A DNA stretch of 64,000 nucleotides from Neckera pumila (GCA_963969595.1 OZ018409.1:4218501-4282500); one strand, 5' to 3'; shown: positions 24,121 through 36,104, counted from the first letter of the stretch. Translations and numbers: made by a program. The notes: generated from the letters alone by a model not told the origin.

Positions 24121-25080
24121 CTCTAGTAGAAAATCAGTGACCAAAACAACAAATGATCAACAATTTTTTGTTAACTTGGGATTGTAATGTCTATTTTTAC
24201 AATTTTATGGAATCTTAATCAATGATCATGTATAATGCAAGTTTTCTTTTCAAATAACTACTCACAATTCGGTGTCTTCTAAAGTCAGCAGACTTTAGGG
24301 TCAATTTTGGCCTAGAAAACAGACTTTTAAAAAAAAACTCGGAACCCAAAAAAGTTGGCAAATCAATTCAGCTTTCACCTCTGAAAATCCGTTTGAGATT
24401 TCAAGCTTCCAAGCAAAAGTTATGAACAAAAATAAAAAAGAGGTGGAAATGAACATTTTCTTTGACATCTTCTAACACCTTCTCTAACTTTTGTCCATAA
24501 CTTTTGATTGGAGGATCCAAAACTGAAACAAATTTTGGAGGTGAAATCTGGCTTGATTTGCCAACTTCTTTTAGTTCAAAGCTTTTTGAAAAAGTCTATT
24601 TTCTAGGCCAAAATCGACCTTGAAGTCTGCTGATTTTACAAAGTTATGGGAAAAACATGAAATAACTATATAAATAAAATTTTACATACACTAGAGTTGT
24701 ATGTAGTTGCTTGTGGTGCATTGGTAAGGTTCTTGGGCCTCAACCATGAGGTCCAAGGATCAAACCTTAATGGCGACACTTGCCACATGGTAATTCCTTG
24801 TGTGGCAATTGTCTACGTGGCCATTAGGATGTTACGCGGCAATTTTGGAGTGCATACATGGCGGGTGCCACGTGGCAATTTTTGAATGGTTGTTCATTTT
24901 TTTCATTTTTCATTTTTTTTCCAGATAAGTCTTAATTTTTTTTTAAAAGTGACCAAATCAACAAAAAAATCAACACCTTTTTGTTCACAAGTACCCAAAT
25001 CAACTTGTTCAAATTAACAAAAAAATCAACACTTTTCTGTTACATTTTTGTTGATTTGGTCACTAAATTTTCTACTAGTG
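24121..25080 (-). mobile_element. CACTA-type element with captured SINE and foldback
   Basis: The ends are CTCTAGTAGAAAATCAGTGA (first A of CACTAG changed to T) and, inverted, CACTAGTAGAAAATTTAGTG. The 3-base duplication AGA flanks it (24118-24120 and 25081-25083). CACTA(G/C)..AGAAA termini with 3-base duplications mark the CACTA/En-Spm superfamily. It has no transposase. Cargo: a foldback with arms at about 24281-24450 and 24470-24637, a tRNA-like segment at 24704-24770, then several TGGCAATT/CACGTGG motifs. It is related to the element at 30399, in the opposite orientation. Confidence 0.85.
24704..24770 (+). repeat. tRNA-derived SINE-like segment inside CACTA element
   Basis: The A-box-like stretch 'tggtgcattggtaaggtt' is followed about 35 bases later by a B-box-like 'aggatcaaacct' and then 'taatggcgaca'. 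The last motif also follows the B box of the SINE-like insert at 38040. The same segment is present, inverted, in the CACTA element at 30399. It is too degenerate to be a tRNA gene. Confidence 0.45.
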
Positions 25081-25470
25081 AGAATGCATTTTTGGACACC
25101 AAATGAGTATAACTTCAAATTTTCAAAATGTGGATAATAAATGTTTCTAAAACCAATCTCATGAGTGATGGGAGTATATTTAGGCAAGAATCTTGAATGT
25201 TCCATTAATTGTAGGTATAGTTATATTGGGCCATATGCTAGCATCATATGGCCCACCCTAAAAGCGGTCCAAGTGGGTGAGGCCTCAGAGGTCTCCTTCA
25301 AAATGGCTTGCACACAGGATAACTGCTCCCATGTCCTTGAGCTGCACAAGTCGGTTCCTCCCCCACTGACGACGTTATGCAGCTCTTTGTGGGTTGCTCT
25401 TTGTGGGTTTGGACTTGGGTACTTGGGTTCAATATCACCTCGGCCAAGGCCCATTCCATAAGCACTGCAA
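25081..25470. other. Spacer, no gene seen
   Basis: The segment 25165-25461 is open on both strands and somewhat GC-richer, but no family is recognisable. Possibly a decayed fragment. Confidence 0.35.
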
Positions 25471-26400
25471 TTAAATCCTAAAGTTCCATGACTATGTTCT
25501 CACCAAAAACGCTAGAAAACGGCCATTTTTAGTACAAATATCCAATTTTTGAAAAAAACTTTTTTGACACATGTAATAGTAGGATCTTGTAGTATGGTGA
25601 CTTGAGAACATATGATAAAAATTCCAGGAATTTCCACCGCGTGGATTGCAAGATATACGCATTCAAATTCACTAAAACCATTTTTTTGGCCCTGTGGAAA
25701 TATGGCAGCAGCACTTCACAAGCTCACTTTTTGATGAAAAAATGTCCAAAATGATGGTGCTTCTTTGATTTCTTTTTTCTAGACAAGTTGGCTATATGCT
25801 TGAAATTTTTTACTTCATTTGGAATTGTACAACACATGGAAAAAAAATAGTAAGTGGATAGTAGTAGAGAATGATTCAAAATACTAAATTGTCAAGAATT
25901 TAATTATGAAATTGAAAAATGCTAATCCCAATGGTGGCAGTGTTGTAATAAATAATCTACATCCTAGGATTTTTTTTTTTCAAAAAATATTGAAAATTGA
26001 GTAAGATAAAGGACTTCAAAGTTAATTTTAGAGTAGTGAATCCATAACCGCCCGCAAACTTCAAATCTTCATAACTTTTGACTCATTGATCAAAATAAGA
26101 TGATTAAAAGCTTTTTACCTTTAAATAACCCTAGAAAACTAATTTCAAATTTTTGTTTTAAAAAAAAGTGATTTTTTTTTATCTGCCCAAATTCCCCAAG
26201 TTACAGAAAAAGTAACATATTAGGCCATAACTTTTGACTCGTATTTCCAAATGTCATGAAATTTGGTGCATACAAAAGATATTCCTCACCTCCACCTTCT
26301 ATTAAAATTTCAGCCAAAAATTATAGAAATCTCTAGTTGTACGTACCTGCCCAAAAATTCTATACGGCCAAAAAACGCATGTTGGTCCTTTAGGGGCTAA
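25471..26400 (-). mobile_element. TTAA element, subfamily I, reversed, decayed ends
   Basis: The left end is TTAAATCCTAAAGTTCCATG and the right end is GGTCCTTTAGGGGCTAA; the right-hand TTAA has become CTAA and the left CCCC block is mutated. Length 0.93 kb. An older copy than those at 16733 and 26892. Confidence 0.8.
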
Positions 26401-26651
26401 TTGTGTGTCAGTACCTAGAAACACCATCTCCTGGAGCCATTCAGCACGTCAACATTTATACTGAATCTGAATCAGAGCTAACTACTCAAATCCAAAATGC
26501 TGAATCTTGAACTACGGCATTCACATTCACAGCATTCTACATCATTTCATTCCAATGATGGAATGATATTTCGCACCCATCGGTAGTTAGTTACGAGAAC
26601 ACTTGTTTAGAAGTGTCAAAGGTGTCAATTTAGACTTTTGCTCCTTAGTTA

Positions 26652-27995
26652 GAGCATCCCCACTCCAACTCAATAAGTGGCTCAAACTAGGCAAATGGCC
26701 GTGCCCAGCCATAATGAGTGCCCCACGGCACGCACGGCAAGGGCCAAAAAATGGCCGGGCACAGCCAAATTTGAAGAGCACCCGGCCAAATGAAGAGTCT
26801 TGCTTGCGGCTCGGTATGAGTTATTTTATCTTTATTTCCAAATTTCGACAGACCTTTTCATTTATTCCCCAAGTTTCGAGAGACCTTTTCATTAACCCCT
26901 AAAGTTTCATGACTATGTAATCACCAAAAACGCTCTAAAATTGCCATTTCTAATACAACTACCAAATTTTTGGAAAAAAACAGTTTTTGACACATGTAAC
27001 CGTAGGATCTTGTAGTATGATATTTTGAAAACATGTGGTAAAAATTTCAGAAAATTCCACCGTGTGGATCATAAGATATAAGCATTCAAAGTCTTGAAAA
27101 CCGTTTTTTCAATCCTGCGAAAAACCGGGCAGCTGCACTTTACAAGCTCGCTTTTGAATGAAAAAATGCCAATAAAGGTGGTGCTTCTTTGAATTCAGTT
27201 TCCTAAACAAGTTATCTATATACATGAAAAATTTCACATCATTTGGAATTGTACAACATATAGGAAAAAAATAGTAATAGAAAGAAGTAGAAAATGACTC
27301 AAAATACTAAATTGTTAAAAATTTAATCATGGAATTTAAAAATGCCAATTCCAACGGTTGTAACGTTGTAATAATCAATCTACATCCTAGGATTTTATTT
27401 TTTTCCAAAAATATTGAAAATTGAGTTAAATAAACGACTTTAAAGTTTTTTTTAGAGTAGAGAATCCATAACTGCCCGCAAACCAAAAACCCTCATAACT
27501 TTTGACTCATTGATTGAAATGGAGTGACTCAAAGCTTTTTAAGTATATATAAATGTAGAGAACCAATTTCAAAAAAAAATTCCGGAAAAAATGATTTTTT
27601 CTGATCTGCCCAAATTGCCCGGTTACGAAAAAAAGTAACATATTAGGTCACAACTTTTGACTCGTATTTTGAAATGTCATGAAACTTGGTACACATGAAG
27701 ATATTCCTTGCCCCCACCTTCTATTAAAATTTCAGCCTCCAATATGGATATCTCTAGTCACACGTACCTGCCCAAAATTTCTATACGGCCAAAAAATGCA
27801 TGTTGGTCCTTTAGGGGTTAATGAATGTCTTTCCCCAAGTAGGCATTCATGAGGTAGCACTTGGGGGCCGTGTAAACCCGGTGTCCCGTGTTCGTAACCC
27901 GTGTTGCCGTGGGGCACATGGGCCGGGCTTGGTCAAATGACACTCTAAGTGCTCCCTAGCCGTGCCATTTGGCCGTGCCTAGAGCGGGGATGCTC
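26652..27995. mobile_element. PIF/Harbinger-type element, TTA target duplication
   Basis: The ends are GAGCATCCCCACTCC and, inverted, GAGCATCCCCGCTCTAGG. TTA flanks it on both sides (26649-26651 and 27996-27998), the duplication typical of PIF/Harbinger (Tourist) elements. The inner parts are rich in 'ggccgtgcc' motifs. Its own sequence is only about 0.4 kb; the rest is the TTAA element at 26892-27821. No transposase. Confidence 0.75.
26892..27821 (-). mobile_element. TTAA element, subfamily I, nested in Harbinger-type element
   Basis: TTAACCCCTAAAGTTTCATG at the start and GGTCCTTTAGGGGTTAA at the end, intact termini. Flanks 'ttttca' and 'tgaatg' belong to the surrounding element. It is a near-identical sister of the copy at 16733, so it is one of the youngest insertions here. 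Confidence 0.85.
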
Positions 27996-27998
27996 TTA

Positions 27999-28261
27999 GA
28001 GTTGTTATGTATAGGGCAATGCCCGACGATAAGTGTATTGCCCGACGATAAGTGTATTGCCCGACGTAAATCACGACTGAAAGAGGAGATAAAATTGGAT
28101 GAAACGATGAGCCGGATGAAAAATCTGTAATCCCCGATTATGTGGTTTTGCCCGCGTAATCGGGGATTACGGCACATAAGCTTCCCGCTAATTGAACGGG
28201 ATGGGAACCAGGAGTGGTTTACGGATGACGTATGAAGAGAGATAATGGCATACAACCACTC
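27999..28261. mobile_element. Tourist-like MITE next to the Harbinger element
   Basis: GAGTTGTTATGTATAGGG at one end and, inverted, GAGTGGTTGTATGCC at the other, with TTA on both sides (27996-27998 shared with the neighbour, 28262-28264). Inside are about 2.7 copies of a 19-base unit (ATTGCCCGACGATAAGTGT, 28019-28067) and a perfect 14-base hairpin GTAATCCCCGATTA at about 28126-28170. The terminal repeat is imperfect, so the assignment is tentative. Confidence 0.5.
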
Positions 28262-30398
28262 TTAAGGATTATGAATGTTTTGTTGAAATTACCATACTAT
28301 CAATGAGGACTTTGACTGACAGGTGGGGGGCAACCATTCAGAATCCAACCAATTAAATGCTGTACTATTAGTTTCAACAAACAACCAAAGTCATTTAGCA
28401 ATTAGGGAACTGAGTAAACCATATCGCACACAAATTGGCTGAAAAGAGAGTTGTTATCCAAAGCACGTATAAGAGATATCATGTCGTTGTCTGGAAGTTT
28501 GATCTAGTCGCCTTGCAAAGCGAGCAACACATCAACAAAGGAGTCGCTAGAACATTTCCTATGACGCGTCTCTTCCAAAGTTGGTTGCGCACATGATTTC
28601 ACTCTCCTCATCAATTACTGGCATTTGTGAGCCCCCAAGTTAGCATTTGAGCCTCGGAATTTTCATTTTTTTGCATTTTGCTTACGCTTACGATTAATTA
28701 TAGTCCAAAAGACATTATAAGTATATTCACAAGGCGTTTGGAAGAAGTCCCTATGAGTACGGTGTAAATCAACTGAAGTCCAAAAGTGCTCTAAGCACTT
28801 GCATTTACTAGTATTTAGGTCTACTTAGGTGTTTGAGAGAACATTTAAGGGTTGAGATAGTATTGAGCCCTGATGGCCAAATTGCAGAAACACCTAAACA
28901 TAGACTTGTGAAGGATTTAATAAGCAAAAGTGCATGTGAAAGAACTAGGATAAAAGAACAAAGGCTTAGAAGTCTCAATTGATTTCGAGAGTCTTAGAAA
29001 TCCTAATGGCCAGTATAGAAGGGTAGGACCAAATTACAAAGTTGGGAACGAAATCATCATGTGACAATGCAGATAAATCCACGAACCCGTTTACGGGCAA
29101 TCCACAAGTGAAGAAAGATGTTTCTAATTAAGAGACATGCCAGAAACGTAATAGTGAAGCCTGATTGCCAAATTTCTGAGACCAAGAATGATTCCCCCGG
29201 ACGGGAATTAATTCTAGACCAAAAATGATTCCTCCCGAGTGGGAATTAAACCAAGAGGTATCAAGTTAGATACTCCTATAGTCAGTGCAAAGTAAGATAT
29301 AAGCTTGCATACAATATTTGGAAACTTCCTAGAAATAGCCCAAAAAGTTCCGTAATTTTCTAAATTGCGGAAGATGACTCCATGGGAAGTCAACCGTGTT
29401 TTCATGCAATAGAAAATCCCAAAGTAGCGGCAAAATTCCACTAGAAATTAGGATAAAAATTTTAGTGCTAATAAAGCGCCCAACCAAATTTCATGACATT
29501 CCGACTCCAACAAGTACCAGAACCGGCGGCCTCAACGGATTTTTAACGAAATCAAAAATATTTGACGAGTTGACCGGCACACCAGGAGTTCACGATGTCT
29601 AATTGGAATCAATTTGGACTCTTTTCTTACTATCTTGAATCTTACCAACAACCCAGGCTAGTCAAAACTTTGAAGAAAAATCATCTCCAACAATTGGATT
29701 TTTTACCCTTTATAACAGTACGCTAAACATTAGTTTTGACTTGTAAAATGACCTAGAAATAGGAGGACAGGGATTGTCAGACTAGTTTGGATCTTCTAAA
29801 GACAATGGCTCAATTGATTTAGTATTTGGAACATTTCTCTAAAAGTAAGAGCAATCAGAGCAGTAGTGTAGAATTTCAATTAAGGTCAATTTTGATTTAC
29901 CTAGGAGTAGAAGGAAGGAAGTTGAGGGCCTTGAACGAGTATAAAAGGTGAGGCCCTCTCCTCCCCTTTCTTTGCAACCCTTTTCTTTTTGTAAAGCTTT
30001 GGCCAAATGCGGCCACGTTATTGGAAATTGGCAATTTGCCAAAACACTTGTTTGAATTACATTTTGAAGCCATTTTGCTCCTTGATTCTTGTGTGCTTGA
30101 GCCACTTCAAAGGACGTTGGTTTCCCTTGAAACGCTTGCTAACCATTGTATTTGAATCATTTTCTTTAAATATTTTGCTAATTGAAAAATGTTGGAACTA
30201 ACACCAAGAATATACAAGCCCAATTTTGGCGATGTCATTAGTTTGAATACCTTGGAGCTTGCTTGGTTGTGGTTTTACTAAATTTACATACTAACAATAT
30301 TCCACTAAGCTTTTCGTATAGGATTTCCTACCATTTGGTTGTAAAAATCCCCCTGAAGCCTTGATGTAGGAATACATAGTCCACAAAGTATTGTTTGG
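28262..30398. other. Non-coding stretch, possible LTR promoter region
   Basis: About 2.1 kb without a plausible protein. A clear TATAAAAGG box at 29940-29948 is followed by a pyrimidine-rich start-like region. The sequence before it could be the U3 part of a long LTR. I found no matching second LTR, primer-binding site or polyprotein, so this remains a guess. The host sequence continues after the CACTA insertion at 30399. Confidence 0.3.
29940..29948 (+). promoter_or_regulatory. TATA box TATAAAAGG
   Basis: A consensus TATA box in otherwise featureless sequence, 30-40 bases before 'ctcctcccctttctttgcaa'. No gene follows, which suggests a transposon (LTR) promoter rather than a host gene. Confidence 0.4.
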
Positions 30399-31135
30399 CA
30401 CTAGTAGAAAATTTAGTGACCAAATCAACAAAAATTCAATAGAAAAGTGTTGATTTTTTTTGTTAATTTAGACGAGTTGATTTGGGTACTTGTGAACAAA
30501 AAAGTATTGATTTTTTTGTTGATTTGGTTGCATTTAAAAAAAATTTAAACTTTTTTGGAAAAAAAAAACTAAAATTAAAAAAATTAACAACCATTCAAAA
30601 ATTGCCACGTGGCACCACCATGTAGGCAGCTCAAAATTTCCATATGACAGCCCAACTACCATGTAGACAACTGCCACGTGGCAATTCAATTGCCACATAA
30701 GGAACTGCCACGTGGTAAGTGTTGCCACTAAGGTTTGATCTTTGGACCTTGTGGTTGAGGCGCAAGGACCTTACCAATGCACCACAATCAACTACATACG
30801 ACTATAGTGTATGTAAAATTTTATTTATATAGTTATTTCATGTTTTTTCCATTACTTTGTAAAATCAGCAGACTTCAAGGCCGATTTTGGCCTAGAAAAT
30901 GGACTTTTTCAAAAAACTTTGAACTAAAAAAAGTTGGCAAATCAAGCCAGATTTCACCTCCAAAAATCTGTTTGAATTTTGGATCCTCCAAGCAAAAGTT
31001 ATGGATAAAAATTAAAAAGAGGTGAAAGAGGTGACAATTAATTTGGGCAAAATCAACAAAAAATTGTAAAAACGGATGTTACGGTATGCAAATTAACAAA
31101 AAATTGTTGATCTGGTCACTGATTTTCTACTAGTG
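30399..31135 (+). mobile_element. CACTA-type element, intact ends, TGG duplication
   Basis: It starts CACTAGTAGAAAATTTAGTG and ends with the inverted CACTAGTAGAAAATCAGTGA. TGG is duplicated at 30396-30398 and 31136-31138. It is 737 bases with no transposase. It carries the tRNA-like segment (about 30720-30800, inverted) and G-box-containing TGCCACGTGG motifs also found in the element at 24121, but only one arm of that element's foldback. Confidence 0.9.
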
Positions 31136-31199
31136 TGGTCATTTTGAAAGATCTTGAGTTGGATCTAAGGCTTCCAAAATCATACGTGTTAATAAAATC

Positions 31200-31570
31200 T
31201 TGTCAGATTTGTTTTAGAATTTGAGGTTAACCCCTCCAATACGGTGAAGCTATCCCCAAATTTTGAATCTTTACTAACTATCTCTTCATATTGTCTTGGA
31301 AAATTGAAGTTAACCCCTCAAATACGGTGAAGCTATCGTCCTAGAATCATTTTCCAAAATTTGTTTTTTGAGTATTTTTTCCTCTTGTTATGCTTTAAAA
31401 ATTTGAGCCTAAAACCCTGAATGGCAAAGCTATCGTCATACTACCCTTTTCAAAAAGATTTCCGTTTAAAACTATTTGCAAAAGTATTTCAAAACTTTGG
31501 ATTTAACCACTCGGACGGCGAAGCTTTGCTCCTAGTTTGAATTTCTGTGTTTTATTTTAGTTTAAAAGGT
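31200..31570. repeat. Degenerate repeats of about 80-100 bases
   Basis: Four irregular units share 'ttaacccctccaatacgg' followed by 'tgaagctatc' (near 31229, 31311, 31410 and 31503). They are not related to the TTAA termini despite the first ten bases. Nature unknown. Confidence 0.45.
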
Positions 31571-31760
31571 CCCCATTTGGAGACCCAAGTATTGGTTTAA
31601 AAACCAAAACTTTAGCAAACAACCGCCAGTTCTAAGAATCGGAAAATACCAATCTAGCCAGCTAGCCAAGAGGCCAGCCAGCTAGTTCTAAGAAACCAGA
31701 AAATACAGTCTAGACCAGCCAGCCAAGTACCCGGCTAACGAGGTTGATACCCCTGCCAAA

Positions 31761-31868
31761 TTGCTGGACTGCCTTATATGTTGCTTGATTGCCCTACATA
31801 TTGCTTGATTGCCTTACATATTGCTTGATTGCCTTATAGGTTGCTTGATTGCCTTACGATAGCTTGAT
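31761..31868 (+). repeat. 20-base tandem repeat, about 5 copies
   Basis: Unit TTGCTTGATTGCCTTACATA with one to three changes per copy, directly head to tail. Non-coding. Confidence 0.8.
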
Positions 31869-31964
31869 TTTTCACATACATCATCAAAAGAACAAAAGAC
31901 TGGGAAGATACCCCACGAGCTCCCAAATTTTGGGATTAAATTGATCTTCTAAAGAAAATTGAGA

Positions 31965-32440
31965 GGGTGAGGTTTGAGGGTTCAAAAAATTAGATTATTA
32001 AGGTCACCAAAGTTGCTTTAGACTAGAGAGTTTGTGAGGTTTGAGAGTTCAAAAAATCAGATTTATCAAAGGCACCAAAGTTGCCTCAGAGCAAAGAGTT
32101 GTGAGAGTTGAGAGTTCAAAAAATCAGATTATCAAGGTCAATCAGAGTTGTTGCAGACCAGAGAGCTCATGAGGTTTGAGAGTTCAAAAAATGAGATTTA
32201 TCAAAGGCACCAAAGTTGCCTCAGATAAGAGAGTTGTGAAGTTGAGAGTTCAAAAAATCAGATTATCAAGGTCAATCAAAGTTGCCTTAGACTAGAGATT
32301 TTGTGAGGTTTGAGAGTTCAAAAAATGAGATTTATCAAAGGCACTAGAGTTGCCTCAGACCAAAGAGTTGTGAAGTTGAGAGCTCCAAAAATCAGATTAT
32401 CAGGGTCAATCAGAGTGCCTTAGGTCAAAGAGATTGAGGC
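31965..32440 (+). repeat. Tandem repeats of about 66 bases in dimers
   Basis: Units begin 'gaggtttgagagttcaaaa' and alternate between two versions: one containing 'tttatcaaaggcacc', the other 'ttatcaaggtcaatc'. The higher-order period is therefore about 130 bases, with some 3.5 dimers. No spacer uniqueness, so it is not a CRISPR array. Confidence 0.75.
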
Positions 32441-32479
32441 TCACAAAATTAAGGCCAATTCATATCAAAGTTTGATTCC

Positions 32480-32546
32480 AGAGGGTGAGGTCCTTACAGA
32501 GGGTGAAGTCCTTACAGAGGGTGAAGTCCTTACAGAGGGTGAAGTT
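32480..32546 (+). repeat. 18-base tandem repeat, about 4 copies
   Basis: Unit AGAGGGTGAAGTCCTTAC, nearly perfect copies. The length is a multiple of three, so it stays open on the minus strand as a TSPSVR repeat, but no gene surrounds it. Confidence 0.8.
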
Positions 32547-34400
32547 GGTGAATAAACCAACAAGCATACTAGTTTCATTAAAATCCTCCTCCTATACGCA
32601 TACTTGACAGGCCAACAATGCCCTAATTTTGTCTTGGAAAGCAAATCCACAAATTTAAAGCAACAAAACTCACAAAACAATTTGCAAGTAAAGGAGACAA
32701 GTGTTTCTATACAAAGATTCAAATGAAGGAGGTTCATACAATTAGGAATATTTGAATCCTTTAAACAAGGTTGGATTTTGCTTATAGGATAAATAGAAAA
32801 AAAAAAAAAAAGAATAGTTGGCCTTTGAAAAGATTCTAGAATTAGTTATTTGTAAGAAGAAGTTAGACAAGCTTTGTTTCAATACCTTGTTTGATTCCAA
32901 GAGAATTAGCCAAGAAATTGTTATTAGATTTGGTTAGATTTTATTCCTACAAAATATCTCCAAAAGTTGGTGTTAGATTTGATTAGATTTATTCCTAGAA
33001 AATATCTCCTCAAGATAAGAAAATATTTGAAAGAAAAAACAAAAAGAAAGGAAAAGGGATATTCGGAAGAAAAAGTTGGGAATTTCTAAAAATCCATCAA
33101 CGAAGTTATAAACATCAACGCCAAAACATCAAACATTGAAGATGGAGTTGGAGCTTTGTGGTCAACTAGTGGGTGCCATTGTACAACAAAGAAAGCAACA
33201 ATGTTTAGGTCAGTAACTGATTGCTTTAACCAAGAATTTTGGCATTTTTTCCAAATTTAGTAGATTAGATTTTAAACTTTTGTCTTTAAGGTAGAATTGG
33301 AAATACCATAGGAATTTACGAAAAATTCCAATAGGAAATTTACAAAAGACTTCTAAAATTTACCATAGTAGTTAAAAAAGGTTTTACCACAACAATTAAA
33401 GAAAGTTATTAAGTTTATCCCTAGAGGAAAAGTAGCAATAAAAGTGGGCAAAAAAATAGAAAATTACCAAGAAGGATCTTTAGGAATCTCTTAAAATTCT
33501 TTTTGGAATCTTAGAATATCAGATAAAAATAGAAAAAACTTAGAAATTTAGGATAAAAAAGAATTACGGAAGAATTTTGATGAACCAGACAACGTTCAAA
33601 ATTCATCCGTAAATAACATTTACCTAGAAAGTCAAAAGTGAGAAGTTTTTATCTTCTTAAAGATTCAAAGCAAAGGTTAAAAGATAAAAACATTAATCTC
33701 CAAAGGTAAAAGTCAAATTTCAAATTAACCCAATTAATAAGAAATAGTTAAGAACTTATCACAAAGGTTAAAAAGATTTACAAAAGATAATTTAAAGAAA
33801 AAAACTTAGGGAAGAAGATTCTCAAGGTTATAAATTAAGTTTACCTTTGGTTTGAACAAACATTGAAAGAATTAGAGTAGAACAAAGTTTTTAATAAAAT
33901 CAAGTTAGAATCAGATGAAAGTCAACTAGAATTGACCAAAACAAGTAGAATTTAGGCTTAGGTAGAAGATAAAAAATAGAAAATAATCCAATAGTCCATA
34001 TTCAATTTCAATATCTAGATCATTTGCAATTGACAGATGAAGTTTAGAAGTTAGTTTAGAGTTAAAACTTCATCCACTATTATCCGCTAGGGATATAGGT
34101 CAAATTTGGAATTCTTTATTATTTTGGAAAAGGCAAAATAAGCCCTACAGATTGTGTATTTCATCATCTTGCTTGACTAACAATTATTGGACTTTAGTTT
34201 TGGCAATTTGAGTAAAAACCAGCCACCAACACTAACATGTGGTTCATTTTGGATAAGTGTTAACAAATAAATCAGCTAGGAGTCAGAAAACAACAAGATC
34301 CATTGCTTGAAAGGCTCAACTGGATTGCACGCTGTTAGACACCCCTTAAAAATTCAACATTAAAAGTATAAGAACCTGGTTGTATATACTTTATTTCAAG
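32547..34400. other. A-rich spacer, no gene seen
   Basis: Strongly purine-rich on this strand from about 32780 to 33990. No protein, RNA gene or transposon end is recognisable. Confidence 0.4.
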
Positions 34401-35492
34401 GGTAGGAATAAACCGCCCATAGCATCGTCTATTCACTGCTGCTTGTTGCAAGTAAGGCCAAAGGCAAGGGCAAAATGCGAGACTCCACTGTGCGGTAGAA
34501 TTTACTCCCAGATATGGCGGAGATCATGTGAGAAGTTGAATTGAAATGAAGAAATTTGTAGTTCCTGACAATTTGTTGTAAGAGAACATAAGAGTGACTG
34601 AGATCTTGCGCAAAATGCGCCAGTAAGGCTCTTGCCGTGAGAATTGAGAAGCCAGTAGCGCAATCGAATCCCCTGATGGAGCATTGCTTGCTTCAACGGG
34701 CGGTCACCGTAGACATAGCTGCGTAAAATCTCTTATCCTATTGTGGGATTGGAGGTTAATAACGCAAATGCAGGCGGTGCCTATACTTAGCACCGTGAGC
34801 TCTATCATTGCTCTAGGCAAGCTCAGCAAGCTCCCTGTGGAAGTTGTTGCCTTGCATCAAAGTCCAACTTCGGAGAACTGGCCGTGCATATTCGGGGTCC
34901 ATTAGGAGTCAGTAAGGCTTTGGCAAAGAGAACACATGTGAGAGACTCCAATCCAGGCCACGCCGCCATTATCACTCCACGAGATTATCAAAATGGAAGA
35001 CGCCAAAAGGTCCAAAACAGTAGCTACAAAACTTTTTGCTGCTGAGTGGGTGTTGCCATGGCAACTTGTTGCTGCAACAACTTGCCTTTCATCAGGAGCA
35101 TTGATGACCATCGAGGATGTGGAACAGTATGTCTCGTCATTGTAGCAGCCATTAAATGTTCCTGGCCTAAAAATCGCGATGATGATTAAGGAGGTCATAA
35201 GTTGCGTCAAGGCATTGACCACAAGATTGCACGCTTTTAGGTTTTGTCAAATAGGTTCTGGATATGGTCAATGCAAGCATCGTTGTCAAGGAGCACATCT
35301 TGATCCTTTTGACATCATAAGCATGAGCAGGTCTTCTTGTAGTTAAAGATCTGCCGGGTCATCTATTCTCTGCAAATTTCTTTTTGATCTGCACTTTAGT
35401 TGACATCGATCCACCGTGCCACATGCACAAACCATAGATTCTTGTGGATGCTGCAAGTGCTCCTTACGGAATTGTCAGATCTGTGGCTGTAT
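34401..35492. other. Gene-like but unrecognised fragments
   Basis: The composition is less AT-rich than nearby spacer. The minus-strand frame 34902-35222 (106 codons) contains a stretch with hydrophobic runs (LDLLASSILIISWSDNGG) and several cysteines. I do not recognise a family with confidence. It may be a remnant of a membrane protein exon or chance. Confidence 0.25.
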
Positions 35493-35510
35493 CACTAGAA
35501 GAAACCTGTA
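35493..35510 (+). mobile_element. Isolated CACTA-like terminus
   Basis: CACTAGAAGAAACCTG resembles a CACTA end. Similar single ends lie at 37442 (CACTATAAGAAACTCG) and 48385 (CACTAGAAGAAAACAG). No partner terminus was found for any of the three, so they may be relics or chance. Confidence 0.3.
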
Positions 35511-35840
35511 TTTTAGGTGGCGTTTTGTGATTTTTTCAAATGGATTTTAGGTGACATTGGAAAAAAAAACTTTTGTTTTTTCTTCAATAATTACGTCTAA
35601 TATAACATCCAAATTGGTTTCTAAAATTATTAGATTTCTATTGAAATCAACAAAACAATAACTAGGACAACGCGAGCAAATCAACAAAATTCTATCAAAT
35701 TCCTGCTTTATCTATTAGTTACCTCACTCCTTGAAGTGGTGGCCCTAGTGGCCCCAAGAAGCAACTGAGGCAGGAATCGAGACCAAGGTATCAGCTAGCC
35801 TTATTCACAAAGGGATTTGAGCGCGGGTTGGCGGAGCGAG

Positions 35841-35980
35841 CACTACAAGAAAACATTGTCCAAATTGACATGTCCTAATTGACTAAAATGTCCAAATTGA
35901 TAGAATATTGTCAAAAAAATGTTTCAATTGACAAAAAATTGACAAAAAAATGTCCGAATTGACATTGCTTCCTTGTAGTG
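35841..35980. mobile_element. 140-bp CACTA-type MITE
   Basis: CACTACAAGAAAACATTGTC at the start and CTTCCTTGTAGTG at the end. Between them are repeats of 'tgtccaaattgaca' and 'aattgaca' in both orientations. CACTACAAGAAA is the classical plant CACTA terminus. A 3-base duplication is not clear (GAG against AGT). Confidence 0.65.
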
Positions 35981-36104
35981 AGTGACGACAAGGACACTGA
36001 AGGTAGCTTTGGCCGCCAAGATACAATTTGAATGTCAGTCTTTGGGGCCACAGATCCTGTCGGAGTCGCTCAATTCTGACTCCACCCCTCCTTTTGTTTT
36101 GCAG

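Noticed and set aside
31965..32440. Regular repeats considered as a CRISPR-like array
   Set aside because: There are no unique spacers between short identical repeats, the units are diverged tandem copies, and the DNA is a plant nuclear genome.
28262..34400. A complete LTR retrotransposon
   Set aside because: Only a TATA box and tandem repeats are visible. No pair of LTRs, primer-binding site, polypurine tract or polyprotein was found.
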